64,000 bases of DNA from NCBI RefSeq assembly GCF_029227915.1, contig NC_079877.1:11963351-12027350 (forward strand). The letters are read 5' to 3'. Below the pieces are notes generated by a model that was given only the letters and a program-made list of their open reading frames with translations, was not told where the DNA came from and did no database searches. Origin of the DNA: Hydractinia symbiolongicarpus (taxonomy: Eukaryota > Cnidaria > Hydrozoa > Anthoathecata > Hydractiniidae). Shown in pieces: positions 48,286 through 59,137 of this stretch. A program made the position numbers and the translations under genes. Within the stretch, counting starts at the first letter, position 1; every line of letters starts with the position of its first letter.

Positions 48286-49104
48286 TGTGGCATTATTTCG
48301 CACACACAATCTTTTACACTTTGTTCTTTACTGAAGCTTTTTTTATACTTTCTTCTTTGTAGTCACATGCGACAAAAATACAAATCTTAATTTAAAAGAA
48401 AATAGTCATTCACTTGTTGTGAAATAAGAATTCATAAAAAAATATCTACTAATTTAACTTTTAACACCTAGATAAAGTCATGTACTATGATAAACAGGAC
48501 AATTAGAATAAGTTTTACAAACATTTATATTCCCTACAACCTGTTTAAGAACCCTGTTAGCACTTTTCAAGATGTTCCTTCTTGAATTAAAATATAGTTA
48601 AATGAAACTCTTGTGATAGATATTGCGTTTGTGATACTGAAGATCTTGCAGACAGCCGATCATAAAACATCGTTCAAGCATCTTCTTTTAGAATTAACAC
48701 CGTGTTAGTGGTTTGGAATATATTTTTATTAGGTTGTTCATAAACATTTGATATAAATAAACATGCTGCTAAAGAGTAATTATTACTATTCACCGTCCAT
48801 ATTAATTAGGGGATTTAAATACTGTTTGCCGCAACATCTTTTGACAAGCTTATAACAGATAACCATTACAAGAACAAAAAAGTGCGGGGTAAATGCATTT
48901 TTTAAAATGTAATAATACGTGTCCTATATGGTCCGATGTAGTTCTTTATTTATCTTTGAATTAAAAAATAGTGTTAAACAAACAGAGATGATTTTTTCCT
49001 TTACACCATATAATACTATCATCCTGAATGTCCGCACCGTGACAATTAGTACTTTGTTGTAGTATATTTAATATCTAATAATTTATCATGTGACAATTGT
49101 TAAC

Positions 49105-49170
49105 CTTTTATGATTACATCAATTACGTTTATTTTCTGTAACGTAATTAAGTCATTCCTAAATTTTAATT
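49105..49170 (-). promoter_or_regulatory. conserved upstream block of receptor copy 6
   Basis: Plus-strand ATCAATTACGTTTATTTTCTGTAACGTAATTAAGTCATT combines features of the copy 1 block (GTAACGTAATTAA) and the copy 5 block (AATTAAGTCATT). It lies about 85-150 bp upstream of the leader relic. Confidence 0.4.
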
Positions 49171-50258
49171 AAAGAAAATTAATTTCTTTCAAAATTTTCT
49201 TTAATAAAAACTCTTTTTTTTATTGGCGTGTGCTGGTAAATAGCCTTACGTAATGGAGAAGTTGAAAACTTCCACATTTACAACTGACCTTCGTCTATAC
49301 TCATGTTAAGAATTTCACATACAACGAGACATGTATAGATATGAGGTGCCTCTTTTATGTAATAATTCCGTAGCGTAAGTAAGAGCAGGCTTGTCCACCG
49401 CATTAAAATAAGTGGTCACTTCTTGACGGCACATTTAATGTCTTCTACAAGCGAGGCATTTAGGAAACAGCTTTTCGTTACCCCCCTCCAGCTAAGAAAA
49501 TTACTCATCAATTTTATATGGCAGTATAAGTTTTCATGACAGTAATAGGAGTGTAGCTACCTAACTGCATTCAGAATAAGAATTATTAATTACGCATTTT
49601 GTTCAGAAAACTGCATTTTTGTAGGCGTAGCCTGTTTTGTTTTCCGAATCTGTTTGGGAATTTCGTGAAAATTTGTTTCTGTGCAATTTGATTTTTTCCC
49701 CTGTTCGGAAAACCATTTACATTGTTGATTTCTTCTGATTTTTCTTCCGACCTAAAATCATAATAAAATCTATGTAAATTTTAATGTCAAAGTCTTTCCC
49801 AAAACTGAACTAATTGAGAAACGGACTGTCATCAAATCGTTTTTTTCGCGAAATTTAACTCTCGCGGGACATGCCAAGTTTAGCAACGTAAAAATTCATC
49901 TAGCGAAAATTAAATTTTAGTTTCACAAAATTCTTGTTAAAATATCTTTCCGAAATATATTTCTGGATATCGCGAAAGTAAAGTCTTTCACATATTTACC
50001 CCTTCCCCTTGTCGCTTGTGTATTTGAAATATTTTTTAAGATATATGAGAAAGTTTTGTTTACTTTTGTAACGTTATAACATTTGTTATCAAGATTCATA
50101 AGAATGTAACTGAATATAATAATTATGTGTGTGTATCATCAATTTCATATTACGCAATTAACAGATGAAAAAGGGAAGAAACTTCGGTAAAAGTTTTTCA
50201 TTTCTGGTTATGATTTTTAAAACAATTCATCAATTTGTTTAGTAATAGCTTACCAGTC
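49171..50258. other. spacer between the receptor cluster and the Polinton
   Basis: No gene is seen. A faint echo of the receptor promoter block (ATTACGCAATTAACAG) is at about 50149-50164, without a recognisable leader exon below it. Confidence 0.35.
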
Positions 50259-50526
50259 TCTTTAATAATAGCCGTATTTTGTCTGTGTGTCCGCGAAAGC
50301 TACGTCCCGTACAGGAATCAAGAAATATTTATAATGCACACCAATACCAAATGCGATATATTTTTGTCCACTTTGTTGTGACGGGTAAATTTAAAGGACG
50401 GGCGAACCCGTGGATTATTCCACGGGTGTCTGTCACGCAAAATGGTAGCTTAGCTGCGCAAGTAGCGAGACGCATGCAATGTGGTATAAAAAGGCCGGAC
50501 GAACCCGTGGATTTTTCCACGGGCTA
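50259..50526 (+). mobile_element. short Helitron-like element with hairpin and CTAA end
   Basis: The start (TCTTTAATAATAGCCGTA) resembles the start of the element at 35983. The 3' end is a hairpin CCCGTGGA-TTTT-TCCACGGG followed directly by CTAA, the Helitron-type terminal hairpin plus CTRR. The same hairpin unit occurs once more internally (about 50409-50428). The flanking A/T target pair is not clear. Confidence 0.4.
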
Positions 50527-50694
50527 ACGGCCAATAAATCTGCAACAATAAATTCTCATATTAAGCCGATATTCAGCAAGGTAAAGTCGGAATCCGTAAT
50601 TATTTAGTCGAGCCTGTGATTTTCGAATCGAAGCGGAGTCAGTAGTAGTAAGGAGTGAATATATCCAGTTTTTATAAATACAGTCGACGACCAA

Positions 50695-50826
50695 GGGAAA
50701 TTCCCCTAAATATTAATACCAACACATAATAATATTAAATGTAATATATATGACATCATCAACGCATGCACAAAGACATATATACTATATATGCTATTAT
50801 ACATAATATGAGTAAGGGAAATTCCC
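50695..50826. promoter_or_regulatory. pair of kappaB-like palindromes GGGAAATTCCC
   Basis: The perfect 11-bp palindrome GGGAAATTCCC occurs at 50695-50705 and 50816-50826, upstream of polymerase B. It matches the consensus GGGRNWYYCC bound by NF-kappaB/Rel factors. TATATAAATA lies at 50867-50876. Confidence 0.4.
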
Positions 50827-50879
50827 ATTATTCAAATGATGTTCATAATGTTTTGGTTGAGCTCTGTATATAAATAAAT

Positions 50880-53800
50880 ATGAATTCACATACTGTAAAA
50901 CAATTACACGTCATTGCAAAAACCCGAGGAATTACGGGCTATTCAAAATTACGTAAACCTCGTTGCTTTATTAGAGAATGCTCCAGGACCCGCTCCTACC
51001 CCATTTTCACCACAAGCTTTGGATATCTTTGAGCAACAAGAGATGGCCAGATCCCGACCTATTAGGAGTAAGATCGAACCACACGTACCCACGCTCGAGG
51101 CAATGAACATGTTCGAACGTCAGGAGATGAAAAGGACACGTCCTGTAGTTAAGAGCAAGCTGCGAGAACGGTCGGACTGGCTATTATCGTATGTACCGCA
51201 GAGAAACCGGTACAAGAAGCCTTTAAATCGATAAAAAAATCGTATCCTTTCACTCTACAACGGTACCAAAAATACGTTGAAGGGTGAAGTTGAAGAAGAA
51301 GCGAGGGAGGATGATGACGTGGAAATGTTTAAAGAGGGAAACCGCATCAAGACATGGCGGTTTAATAATAACATTAACCAGCCATTGAAGGACGCTATCA
51401 TGCGAAAAATCAAACCACACGTAGACATGCGTGTGAAGATGATATACAGTTTCAGCTGCGATATTTACCGAGGTGGTGGCGATGTGGCCAATTATCACAA
51501 AACCAAGAGCTCCGGGTCAATATCAAGTATGGCCGAAATCGAAGCCTTCATAGAACAATGTCAGATGAAACGCCTTGATTTGGAAGATGCGGAGTTTTGG
51601 ACGAAAGCCTACTTGCCACCACAAAGGACTATCGAGACCCCAGGTGGATATGAAGGTAAAATAATATTCAACCACGTTCAGATCAAAATAATTTCTACGA
51701 GGGAACCCCTACTTGGATGTGGATTCCTACCTGATTGGCTGCACGGAAAAAGATGTATCTATGCCATGGACGGTGAAGATGCTAGAACGGACAATCTATG
51801 CTTTTGGAGATGCTTAGCCGTAAGGGAGAGAGCGGATGTAAAAAGAGGGACAGAGTTCCTCACAAAAACGGCCCTAAAATTAGCTCGTGAATACTATGAC
51901 GAACCTAAATTAAAGAGGGAAGAGGTATGTGCCACGAGGCTCGTGGATTTGGAGGGTATTGCCAAACGATTCAAGATTAACATAAGAGTATTTGAACCAA
52001 AGATAACAACGATAAGGCCCCATGGCGTCTCGTATATGGACAAGGCCAATACAAAAAGGGGTTGGACACGATCAACATTGGTATGTTAGGTGGTCACTGT
52101 TTTTATATCAAGAAAACGGAGGTCCTTACGCAGCATTGGGAATGCAAAGTTTGTACACAAAGATTCAACAGATCGGAGAATGTCACACGACATAAACAGA
52201 ATGAATGCGAAGGTATCAAGACAAAGATCGTTTGCAAAGGTGAGAAGGTTGAGCGCATGCAGAGTAGCTCTGAAAAGGTATTCTATCCTGATAAGGGTTT
52301 CAGTTACGCGGTTTGCCAATGGATTGAGGCCATGTCAGAGCAAACAGGTAGACATATACATCATGCTCTTTGTGGACATGGAGGAGAACGTATGATACGC
52401 GATGGTATTAAGGAAATATATAGGGTAGATTGGTATGATCCTCACACAAAGACAGTATACGAATACCACGGTTGCAAATGGCATGGATGCCCATGTCAAC
52501 CACAGCGAACCAACGTAGATAAAAATAATTTCAATAGTACCAAATTTAAAGAAGACCACATTCGGGGGCTGGGGTGCAATCTTGTCACTGCATGGGAGTG
52601 CGAAAAGGCTCCCAAGGCTAAGAGGTTATTCAAAAAAAAATTTCGACCCTATCCCCATTTCATCGTTTTTGATTTCGAGGCCCTTCTGGCACCATTGAAT
52701 TAGCAGCCCATGTCTGATTTAACATATATCTCCGAGCATATCCCTGTAAGTGTAGCCATCCACGATAGTTTACAAGCACATCCTACCTTCATTATGAATG
52801 AAGACCCCAAGGTATTGGTGCAAAAATTCGTCGAACAATTGGAGCAGAGACAGATCCGGATTATCCAAGAAGTTGAACTGATATATCCCAAGCCGGATGA
52901 TTTTGATATGCTCCCCGAACAAACTCAAAATGCTTGGCACGAATGGATAAATCAAGTGCCGGTGATCGGTTTCAATAGTGGCAAGTGCGATATAAACCTG
53001 ATAAAGCGGTATTTTGTCGAACGAATTGCGGATGATCCCAATATCAAAGTGGCGAAAAAAGATAATGAATACATGTTTTTAACCACTTCAAAGTTCAAAT
53101 TCATCGATATAAAAAATTTCCTACCACCAGGGTTGAGTTATGAAAAATGGTGCAAATCACTGGATTACAATCTCAAAAAATTAGTGTTCCCATACGAGTG
53201 GCTAACAAGTTATGAAAAGTTGAACCATGTCGGCCCAGTCGATCATGAGGCATTTTATAGCACTCTCAGTGGCTTTCCGGGATGGGTTTTTTAAAAGAAA
53301 ATGCGTGACGATGCTGGATTGGTTAGCCGAATACAATATGGCGGACGTAATAACATTTATCGAGGCCGTCGACAAAATCCGCAACACGTATTACGAGGAT
53401 GCAATTGACATTTTAAAGGATGCCGTGAGCATTCCGGGTGTGTCAATGCGCTACGTTCTGAACAAGTCTCTGCGGTTGAACCATGATATAAATCTTTATG
53501 CTCCAGGGGATCCCTGTAAGCATAAATGTAAGGCTCGTTGCACCAAAGCCCGATGCGAGGATTGTAAACAAGTTCAAAACGCTTGTACAATATGTACAAA
53601 GAACGAGGCCTATGAACTCCTCCAAACAGGCATGGTAGGTGGCCCACCTATCGTATTTTGTAGGTACCATGAAAGTAATGTGACGGGTATTTGCTCACAT
53701 ATTTATAACGAACCGAACAAATGTAGAACCGTCCTAGGATATGACGCCAATATGCTCTACCCGAGCACCCTACTCCAATATTTCCCTTGTGGGAAAGAGA

Positions 53801-54984
53801 AGCTAATAAAAATGGCAGACCCTGCTGAAAAAATAGATGATCTGGTGCGAGACATTCTTGATGGATCGCTCTTCGGGTTTGCTCAAGTTGATATTGAGGT
53901 GCCTACTGAGTTGTACGACAAATGTAGTGAGATGTCACCGTTATTTGTGGTTAGAGAGATCTCTGACAATCAAATCCCTCAGCATATGCACGATTATTTA
54001 AACAAGACAGGGCAAAAACGTATCCCGGGTACCAGGAAGCTGTTGGGAGTGATGAAAGCTGAGAAGATCCTGCTTTGTACTGACCTGCTTAAATGGTACC
54101 TGAATCATGGGTTGAAGATTACGGCTTGCTACCAGCTACTCAAGTACTCACGTGGTAAACCATTTGCTTGGTTTCCTGAGGAAATCGCGGATGCGCGTCG
54201 CCAAGCAGATAAAGACCCTGATAAGCGCATCACAGGCGATACTGCTAAATTAAAAGGTAATAGCTTCTATAGGAAAATGATTGAGGATCTTGCGAGACAT
54301 AACAATACCACATTTACAAAGGATAAAAAGGTAGTAGATTCAGCAATGAGAAGCCCTTACTTGGAGGATCTTGAAGAAATCGGAGAGGCATACGAAGTAA
54401 GGCGGGTTAAACAAGGCGTTTCCATTAACAGGGCGTACCAATGTGGAATCCTAGTGTATCAATTGGCTAAATTGCGGATGCTCGATTGTTACTATAATTT
54501 TCTCGACAGGTACGTAGATCGACGAGATTTTGAATATGTGTATATGGATACCGACTCAGCGTATTTTGCCATATCTGGCGATAATCTACGTGATGTTGTT
54601 CATCCTGAATTAATGGAGCAGTATGATGAGGATGTTAAAAACTGGCTAGTCACCGATAAATATTCAAGTAGAACCGGAGGATTATTTAAAGAAGAATTCA
54701 TCGGTTCGAGAATGATTGCTTTAATAGCCAAGTGTTATTTCGTCGAAGGTAAAGATGGCACTAAGTTCTCGTGCAAAGGTATGTCCAAAAGACAGAATGA
54801 AGTGACGTGGTCTAGATATATGGGAGCACTGAAGGGAGAGCTGGATACTGCAAAAAATGTGGGCTTCCGGGTTCATAACCAGGTGATGGTCACATATCAG
54901 CAAAATAAGCTTGGGCTATCGGCGTTCTATGACAAAAGGGTAGTGCTCGAGGATGGTGTACATACAAAACCATTAGATTTATAA
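50880..54984 (+). pseudogene. polB: Polinton DNA polymerase B (protein-primed type) with multidomain N-terminus
   Basis: The coding region is spread over frames with a shift near 50970, TAA at 51232-51234, a shift near 52070, TAG at 52701-52703 and a shift near 53285. The N-terminus (KTRGITGYSKLRKP) looks like a SAP-type helix pair. Then come an OTU-like segment (RTDNLCFWRCLAV, about 51785), a C2H2-type finger (CKVCTQRFNRSENVTRHKQ, 52145) and a Vsr-like nuclease motif (VYEYHGCKWHGCPC, 52456). The exonuclease follows: FIVFDFEALL (Exo I), VIGFNSGKCDINLIK (Exo II) and FIDIKNFLPPG. The palm has GYDANMLYPS (motif A), KLKGNSFYRKM (motif B) and YVYMDTDSAYF (motif C). The product would copy the element's linear DNA. 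About 1,360 codons, long even for the family. Confidence 0.85.
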
Positions 54985-55037
54985 ATGACGACTATAGTCC
55001 TAAAGTTTGTATATACTGATAGTATATACAATAAAAA

Positions 55038-55533
55038 ATGAAGGAGACCAAGTGCTATTCAAACTGTAAAAAAACTTTATCTTCTGATAATTTTAAGATC
55101 CAACGGGATGGCGAATGGAAAAAATGGTGCAATAAATGCCTGGATATGGACAAGGCATCAAAGGAGCGCAATAAATGCCTCCATAAAACAGCAGGGTTTT
55201 TGTAAAGAATGTGATTTCCCTGCATATATGCATCAATTTATTCTAACTAGGATTCACAATGCCTTAAACAATGACACTGAGATAGCATCCACAGAGTACC
55301 TTGGGTGTGGCATCTGTACATTTATTGGGCATATCCAGGACCAATTCAAAGATGGCATGCGCTGGAGCAATCGAGGTCAATGGGAGTTCGATCATAAGGT
55401 GCCGGTTAAATATCGAGAAAATGGTGTTCTACCTAGTATGGAGGTGCAGCAAGCGCGGTTACATAATAACAACATGCAGCCGTTGTGGAAGAATGAAAAT
55501 CAATCAAAAGGCCATCGATCCATATCAGAGTAA
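55038..55533 (+). pseudogene. HNH endonuclease with zinc-binding cysteine pairs, copy 1
   Basis: The start ATG at 55038 gives KCYSNCKKTLSSDNF and WCNKCLDMDK, two cysteine pairs. A shift near 55190 moves to the frame reading GFCKECDFPAYMHQFILTR. The HNH core is WEFDHKVPVKY (first His), then RLHNNNMQPLWKNENQSKG (Asn and final His-metal region). HNH enzymes cut or nick DNA with a beta-beta-alpha-metal active site. In the element it could process replication intermediates or act as a homing-type nuclease (inference). It follows polymerase B by 53 bp and is paralogous to 57043-57635. Confidence 0.7.
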
Positions 55534-55593
55534 TTTAGAATGCTTTATCTGAGGGTATTGTTAGACACCACCTTTACACAAAGCTGCAAATAA

Positions 55594-56208
55594 ATGATGG
55601 ATATATTACTACTGATCGCGATTCTACTCCCATACGTATTAATCCTTGCCTTCCTCTATCGATACAAACATATAATAAATAGTATGTCTTCATTATCTGA
55701 AATATTCGACGAGATATAGATTGTAGATACACCAGCAGAGGCTGTTGATCAACCTATAGATAAACGCCAGGCTTTGAAGTATGCCCGCAAATCCAAGCCT
55801 CATTTACTTTCGAAAAAATATACTGAGGCATTCCTGGACAAAGCATCACCCGAGGTTATCGAGAAAATATACAATGATTTTACTGAACGAGAGTTGGTTG
55901 AGAAGGGGCAGAATACTGCCAGAGCTCTTTCGTGTCACGTTATTAGCTTATACACGAAGGCTATAGGCAACGTGGTAACCCTCGATAGCCCTGAAGGTTT
56001 GAGAAGAGACATAGAGGAAGATCCTATTATCAGGGAGAGCATGACTGATCTTGGTATATTGGTTTACACAGCCTTTGGTCGATTCCTCGCGCCTTTACTC
56101 GTTGCGGCGCACACGATTAACCACACGCAGATGTCAAAGTCCAGAATACTCTATCAAGGATATGCATGGGCAATCGTGAATTCATTGACAAATGGAGTAG
56201 GACAGTAG
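55594..56208 (+). pseudogene. Polinton protein with N-terminal membrane helix, in-frame TAG
   Basis: One frame runs from ATG 55594 to 56208 with a single TAG at 55717-55719. Residues 3-20 are a strong hydrophobic helix (ILLLIAILLPYVLILAFLY) followed by a basic stretch. The rest (about 160 residues) is soluble, with RALSCHVISLYTKAIGNVVT and GRFLAPLLVAAHTINHTQ. I recognise no enzyme family. Either the TAG is a lesion or the helix is a separate 41-residue protein; the frame continuity favours a lesion. Confidence 0.55.
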
Positions 56209-56391
56209 ATTCAAAAAATAAAAACAGACTAAAGGCGCTGTATACGGATTGGATCTCAATATATGGTGATTCCAATAGAATATTGTGAAAATTCTAACAC
56301 CGACGGAAGACCGATTTCCACCACAAGCATATGATTTAATAGTGATTCCACATATTAGTAAATTAAGGTACCTTGGTTGATGTAACAAATC

Positions 56392-56733
56392 AGTGAAGAC
56401 AATACTAACCAAGTGATTACCAAGAAAAATAAAGGTCGTGTAGCGGGTGGGAAGAGACTTGCAGAATGGAATCGCAAGAACAAAACCGAGTTGAAAAAGA
56501 ACATGGGAAAAGGTACTTTCCAAGATAGTCAGAAACCTGCCACAGGTACCTCCCAGTCCATAGGAAATGGAGTATACATTGGTGGAAGCCTACTCGCGAT
56601 CGCATGTATCGGAGGTGTCATATATTTTATCCGTAGGGTACACGTGAGTATCAAACAGATTGCCGAAACACATGCACCAACGGTTCAGCAAAAACCTTCA
56701 AAGCCTGAGATTGATATTTTTCATATGCGATAG
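56392..56733 (+). CDS. small Polinton membrane protein, open
   Basis: The frame has no ATG near its start; GTG at 56413 or codons further upstream (about 56392, SEDNTNQ) open it. The N-terminal part is basic (KNKGRVAGGKRLAEWNRKNK). A glycine-rich helix GSLLAIACIGGVIYFI spans the membrane and a short polar tail ends IDIFHMR. Small proteins of this layout are common in cnidarian Polintons. A virion-membrane or packaging role is speculation. Confidence 0.5.
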   Translation, partial: SEDNTNQVITKKNKGRVAGGKRLAEWNRKNKTELKKNMGKGTFQDSQKPATGTSQSIGNGVYIGGSLLAIACIGGVIYFIRRVHVSIKQIAETHAPTVQQKPSKPEIDIFHMR

Positions 56734-56746
56734 GGTATAATAAAGT

Positions 56747-56989
56747 ATGAGCATCAAAGAATATCAGAAGGAAGTTGTTGACTCTCTATGGGAGCCTGTA
56801 AGACTAGTGTCATATACTATCCTACTAGCACTAGGTGCAAAAAAGGCGCTAGGAGTTTCTAGACCAGGTGCCAAGATGGCCCAGGAGGACGGGATTAAAT
56901 TGGCAGGGTAAATGACTGGTGCGATCTTGTTTGATGATTATGCGATAAAGCAAGGCTGGTACAAGCGTTCGATGATGCCTCCAAAATAA
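56747..56989 (+). pseudogene. small hypothetical Polinton protein, in-frame TAA
   Basis: ATG 56747 opens 54 codons ending at TAA 56909-56911; the same frame then continues ILFDDYAIKQGWYKR to TAA 56987-56989. It has one hydrophobic segment (LVSYTILLALGAKKALGV). It begins 13 bp after the preceding gene. The function is unknown. Confidence 0.45.
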
Positions 56990-57042
56990 AATAATAGTCC
57001 AGCAAAAATTCTTGTGTACCTGGTGGTATACACAAAAACAAC

Positions 57043-57635
57043 ATGGAAGAGGCCAAATGTTCGAAATGTAACCACTCTTTATCTTTAAGCAATTTCAGGA
57101 TCAGGGGAATGGGCAACGGACGAAATATTGTATCAAATGCCTGGATAAAAAGAAGGAATCGCAAGAACGCAGTAGAGGCATCGAACATGGTAGGCGGTTA
57201 TCCCGCTGCAAGGGCTGTGGAGGTGGAAGCATATGCATCGAACATGGTAGGATAAGATCAACATGTAAGGACTGTGGACGAGGAGGTAGAACTAAATGTC
57301 TGCATCAAAAACGGGGGAACAATTGTCCCATATGTGATATCCCTGGGTATTAATATCACCTCATTCTAAATAGGATTCATTATGACTTAAACCATGATAC
57401 AGAGATAGCCTCCACCGAGTATCTCGGTTGCGATATCGTTACCTTCATGAAGCATATCCAGGCTCAATTCAGGGATGGAATGAACTGGGGAAACCGGAGG
57501 CAGTGGTAGTTTGACCACAAGGTGCCACTAAAGTATAGGAAGAATGGAGAATATCCCAGCGATGAAGTACAATTAGCGAGGCTCCACTACACTAATATGC
57601 AACCCTTTTTACCATGATGAAAACATGGTAAAAAG
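57043..57635 (+). pseudogene. HNH endonuclease with zinc knuckles, copy 2, decayed
   Basis: The same layout as 55038-55533: KCSKCNHSLSLSNF at the start, then a shifted frame with YCIKCLDKKKESQER, CKGCGGGSICIEH and CKDCG repeats. Next come TEIASTEYLGCDIVTF (nearly word for word with copy 1), then FDHKVPLKYRKNGEYPSDE and ARLHYTNMQPF. There are several stops (TAA near 57350, TAG near 57508, TGA near 57615). The CxxCGGG knuckle block is longer than in copy 1. It flanks, with copy 1, the three small genes between them. Confidence 0.65.
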
Positions 57636-57703
57636 TCATCGACATATCTCTCAGTAAGCACCTACGAGTTTCATGTATACCACGTGGTATATATAAAGAA
57701 TAA

Positions 57704-58150
57704 ATGACCTTGGATATTATACTACAGCCGCACACAGCGATATTCACAGGGCCTACGTCGTGCGGTAAAACTGAAGGAGTCCTAGATCTTTTGGAGCATG
57801 AATACCGACATCATTTCCACAACAAAGTAGTTTTGTGTCCAACGATCCGGTGGAACACAACGTACTTGGGGAGATTCTCGCTATGGAAGGATGACTATGT
57901 GTTCCTTATTGACCCACGAGATAGTTTGTTCTAATGGATAACCAAATTATCACACCTCCTGGCAGGGGAGGACACTCTGTTCATTGTAGACGATTTGATC
58001 GCGGACTCGAGCCTGGATAAACGTAGGCAACCATTACTGGAGCTAGCCATAAGCGGTCGACACAGGAAGCACTCGTTATTCTTATTGACACAATCGTATA
58101 CCGCAATTCCCAAAAATCTTGGAATAACACCTGAAGGCTTGTCACAATGA
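57704..58150 (+). pseudogene. Polinton packaging ATPase (FtsK/HerA, A32-like), in-frame stop
   Basis: Walker A is GPTSCGKT (residues 17-24). The frame is cut by TAA at 57932-57934 and continues in the same frame with ETLF-type TLFIVDDLIAD (Walker B), then ELAISGRHRKHSLFLLTQSY and IPKNL, the sensor region shared with poxvirus A32-like ATPases. It ends at TGA 58148-58150, about 70-80 residues shorter than usual. The enzyme would pump genomic DNA into capsids, so its presence implies a virion-forming ancestor. Confidence 0.8.
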
Positions 58151-58151
58151 G

Positions 58152-58298
58152 ATGGACAGAATACCCTATCTAGAGCGGAGTCTGGAGGCCTTTCAGGATG
58201 ATCTAAGGGATGCACTGGAAAGGGAAAGGAATACCAAGTATTTTTTCATATTCATGTCCCTAATGATCTTGACCTTGGTTGGAGTATTAGTTAAATAA
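58152..58298 (+). CDS. 48-residue tail-anchored membrane protein
   Basis: ATG 58152 opens 48 codons ending in a C-terminal hydrophobic helix (YFFIFMSLMILTLVGVLV). The start lies one base after the ATPase stop and the end is two bases before the next gene, spacing that suggests a real small gene. The amphipathic N-terminus (LERSLEAFQDDLRDALE) may be a coiled coil. The function is unknown. Confidence 0.45.
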   Translation: MDRIPYLERSLEAFQDDLRDALERERNTKYFFIFMSLMILTLVGVLVK

Positions 58299-58300
58299 AA

Positions 58301-59072
58301 ATGTTTTGTCTTATTGAATTTAATAATATCAAGCTACATACCATACATATCAACGGCCGCCCTTGGATTAGAGCTAAGGAAGTAGTCCAGGCATTAGAAT
58401 AAGGACACCTCGGATACCATCCGCAATAACTGTAGTCGGGAAAGTTACGCTCACAAGTGGCAACTGAGTGGTTCCCCCGTAGCGGGGGAACCGGTGAAAT
58501 GGTCATTGGATTCACAAAAATATGATCTCTACATCAATGAGGAGGCTATGTACGATTTGGTGTTTGGAAGCCAACAGCCTAAAGCGAAAAGCTTCAGAAA
58601 ATACTGTTGCAATACAATGTTCCCAAAAATCCGTGAGCAACTACACCGTCAAGCCATCGAAGAGAGAGATATTGCCCTGGCAATATTAAATGATGACCTT
58701 TAAGAGCGAGAGAAACAGCTAGATCTACGAACCTTGAAGATTGCGGGACTCCGTGATCGGTATGTTCCTAATGGTTATCCATACGATAATGTACTCTGTG
58801 TTATTGATAAAAATGATGGTAAAGAATGTGCGAAAAAGGGCCAACATCACCACTACATAATTCGTTGCCAGCGTAGATCTTTAAATGATCAACTCCGTAC
58901 ACTAAGGGATATGTATCCTAATATGATAGAAAGAAATCCAATATCTGATGATCCAAATGCCGTACATACATGGAATAGGTTCAGGGATGATAATCTCGGG
59001 ATAGAGAATTCATGGCGAAATCATTTTAGTTTACCCAACGATGCTACGCGTAAATTATTTGAGGGGATGTAA
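58301..59072 (+). pseudogene. BRO-family protein (Bro-N domain), frameshifted
   Basis: The start MFCLIEFNNIKLHTIHIN and GRPWIRAKEVVQALE are the first strands of a Bro-N domain. The frame stops after ALE, while the shifted frame gives TIRNNCSRESYAHKWQLSG, YDLYINEEAMYDLVFGSQQP and KAKSFRKYCCNTMFPKIREQL, the signature half. An in-frame TAA at 58701-58703 precedes a C-terminal domain with YIIRCQRRSLNDQL and HTWNRFRDD. Bro-N proteins of large DNA viruses bind DNA; here the role is unknown. It is convergent with the integrase, with 65 bp between stops. Confidence 0.7.
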
Positions 59073-59137
59073 GATATAGATATGTCATAATGTGTATATG
59101 TTTTTGTAGCTCTTATGAACCACAAAAATCGAGACAT

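Larger units (their letters stand above)
45041..49022 (-). pseudogene. Alr-like receptor copy 6, decayed
   Basis: Recognisable minus-strand relics are the leader 49022-48954, where the start ATGATAGTATTATATGGTG aligns with copy 3 and the donor GT has become AT. They also include part of the I-set exon (about 45840-45650), the spacer (about 45600-45340, HVSSVVIWPTYK) and the tail (about 45222-45041, TGL and VYVDL). The tail exon has a frame-breaking A-run and a TGA inside the YTGL motif region. The first-domain exon and the membrane exon were not found. Confidence 0.6.
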
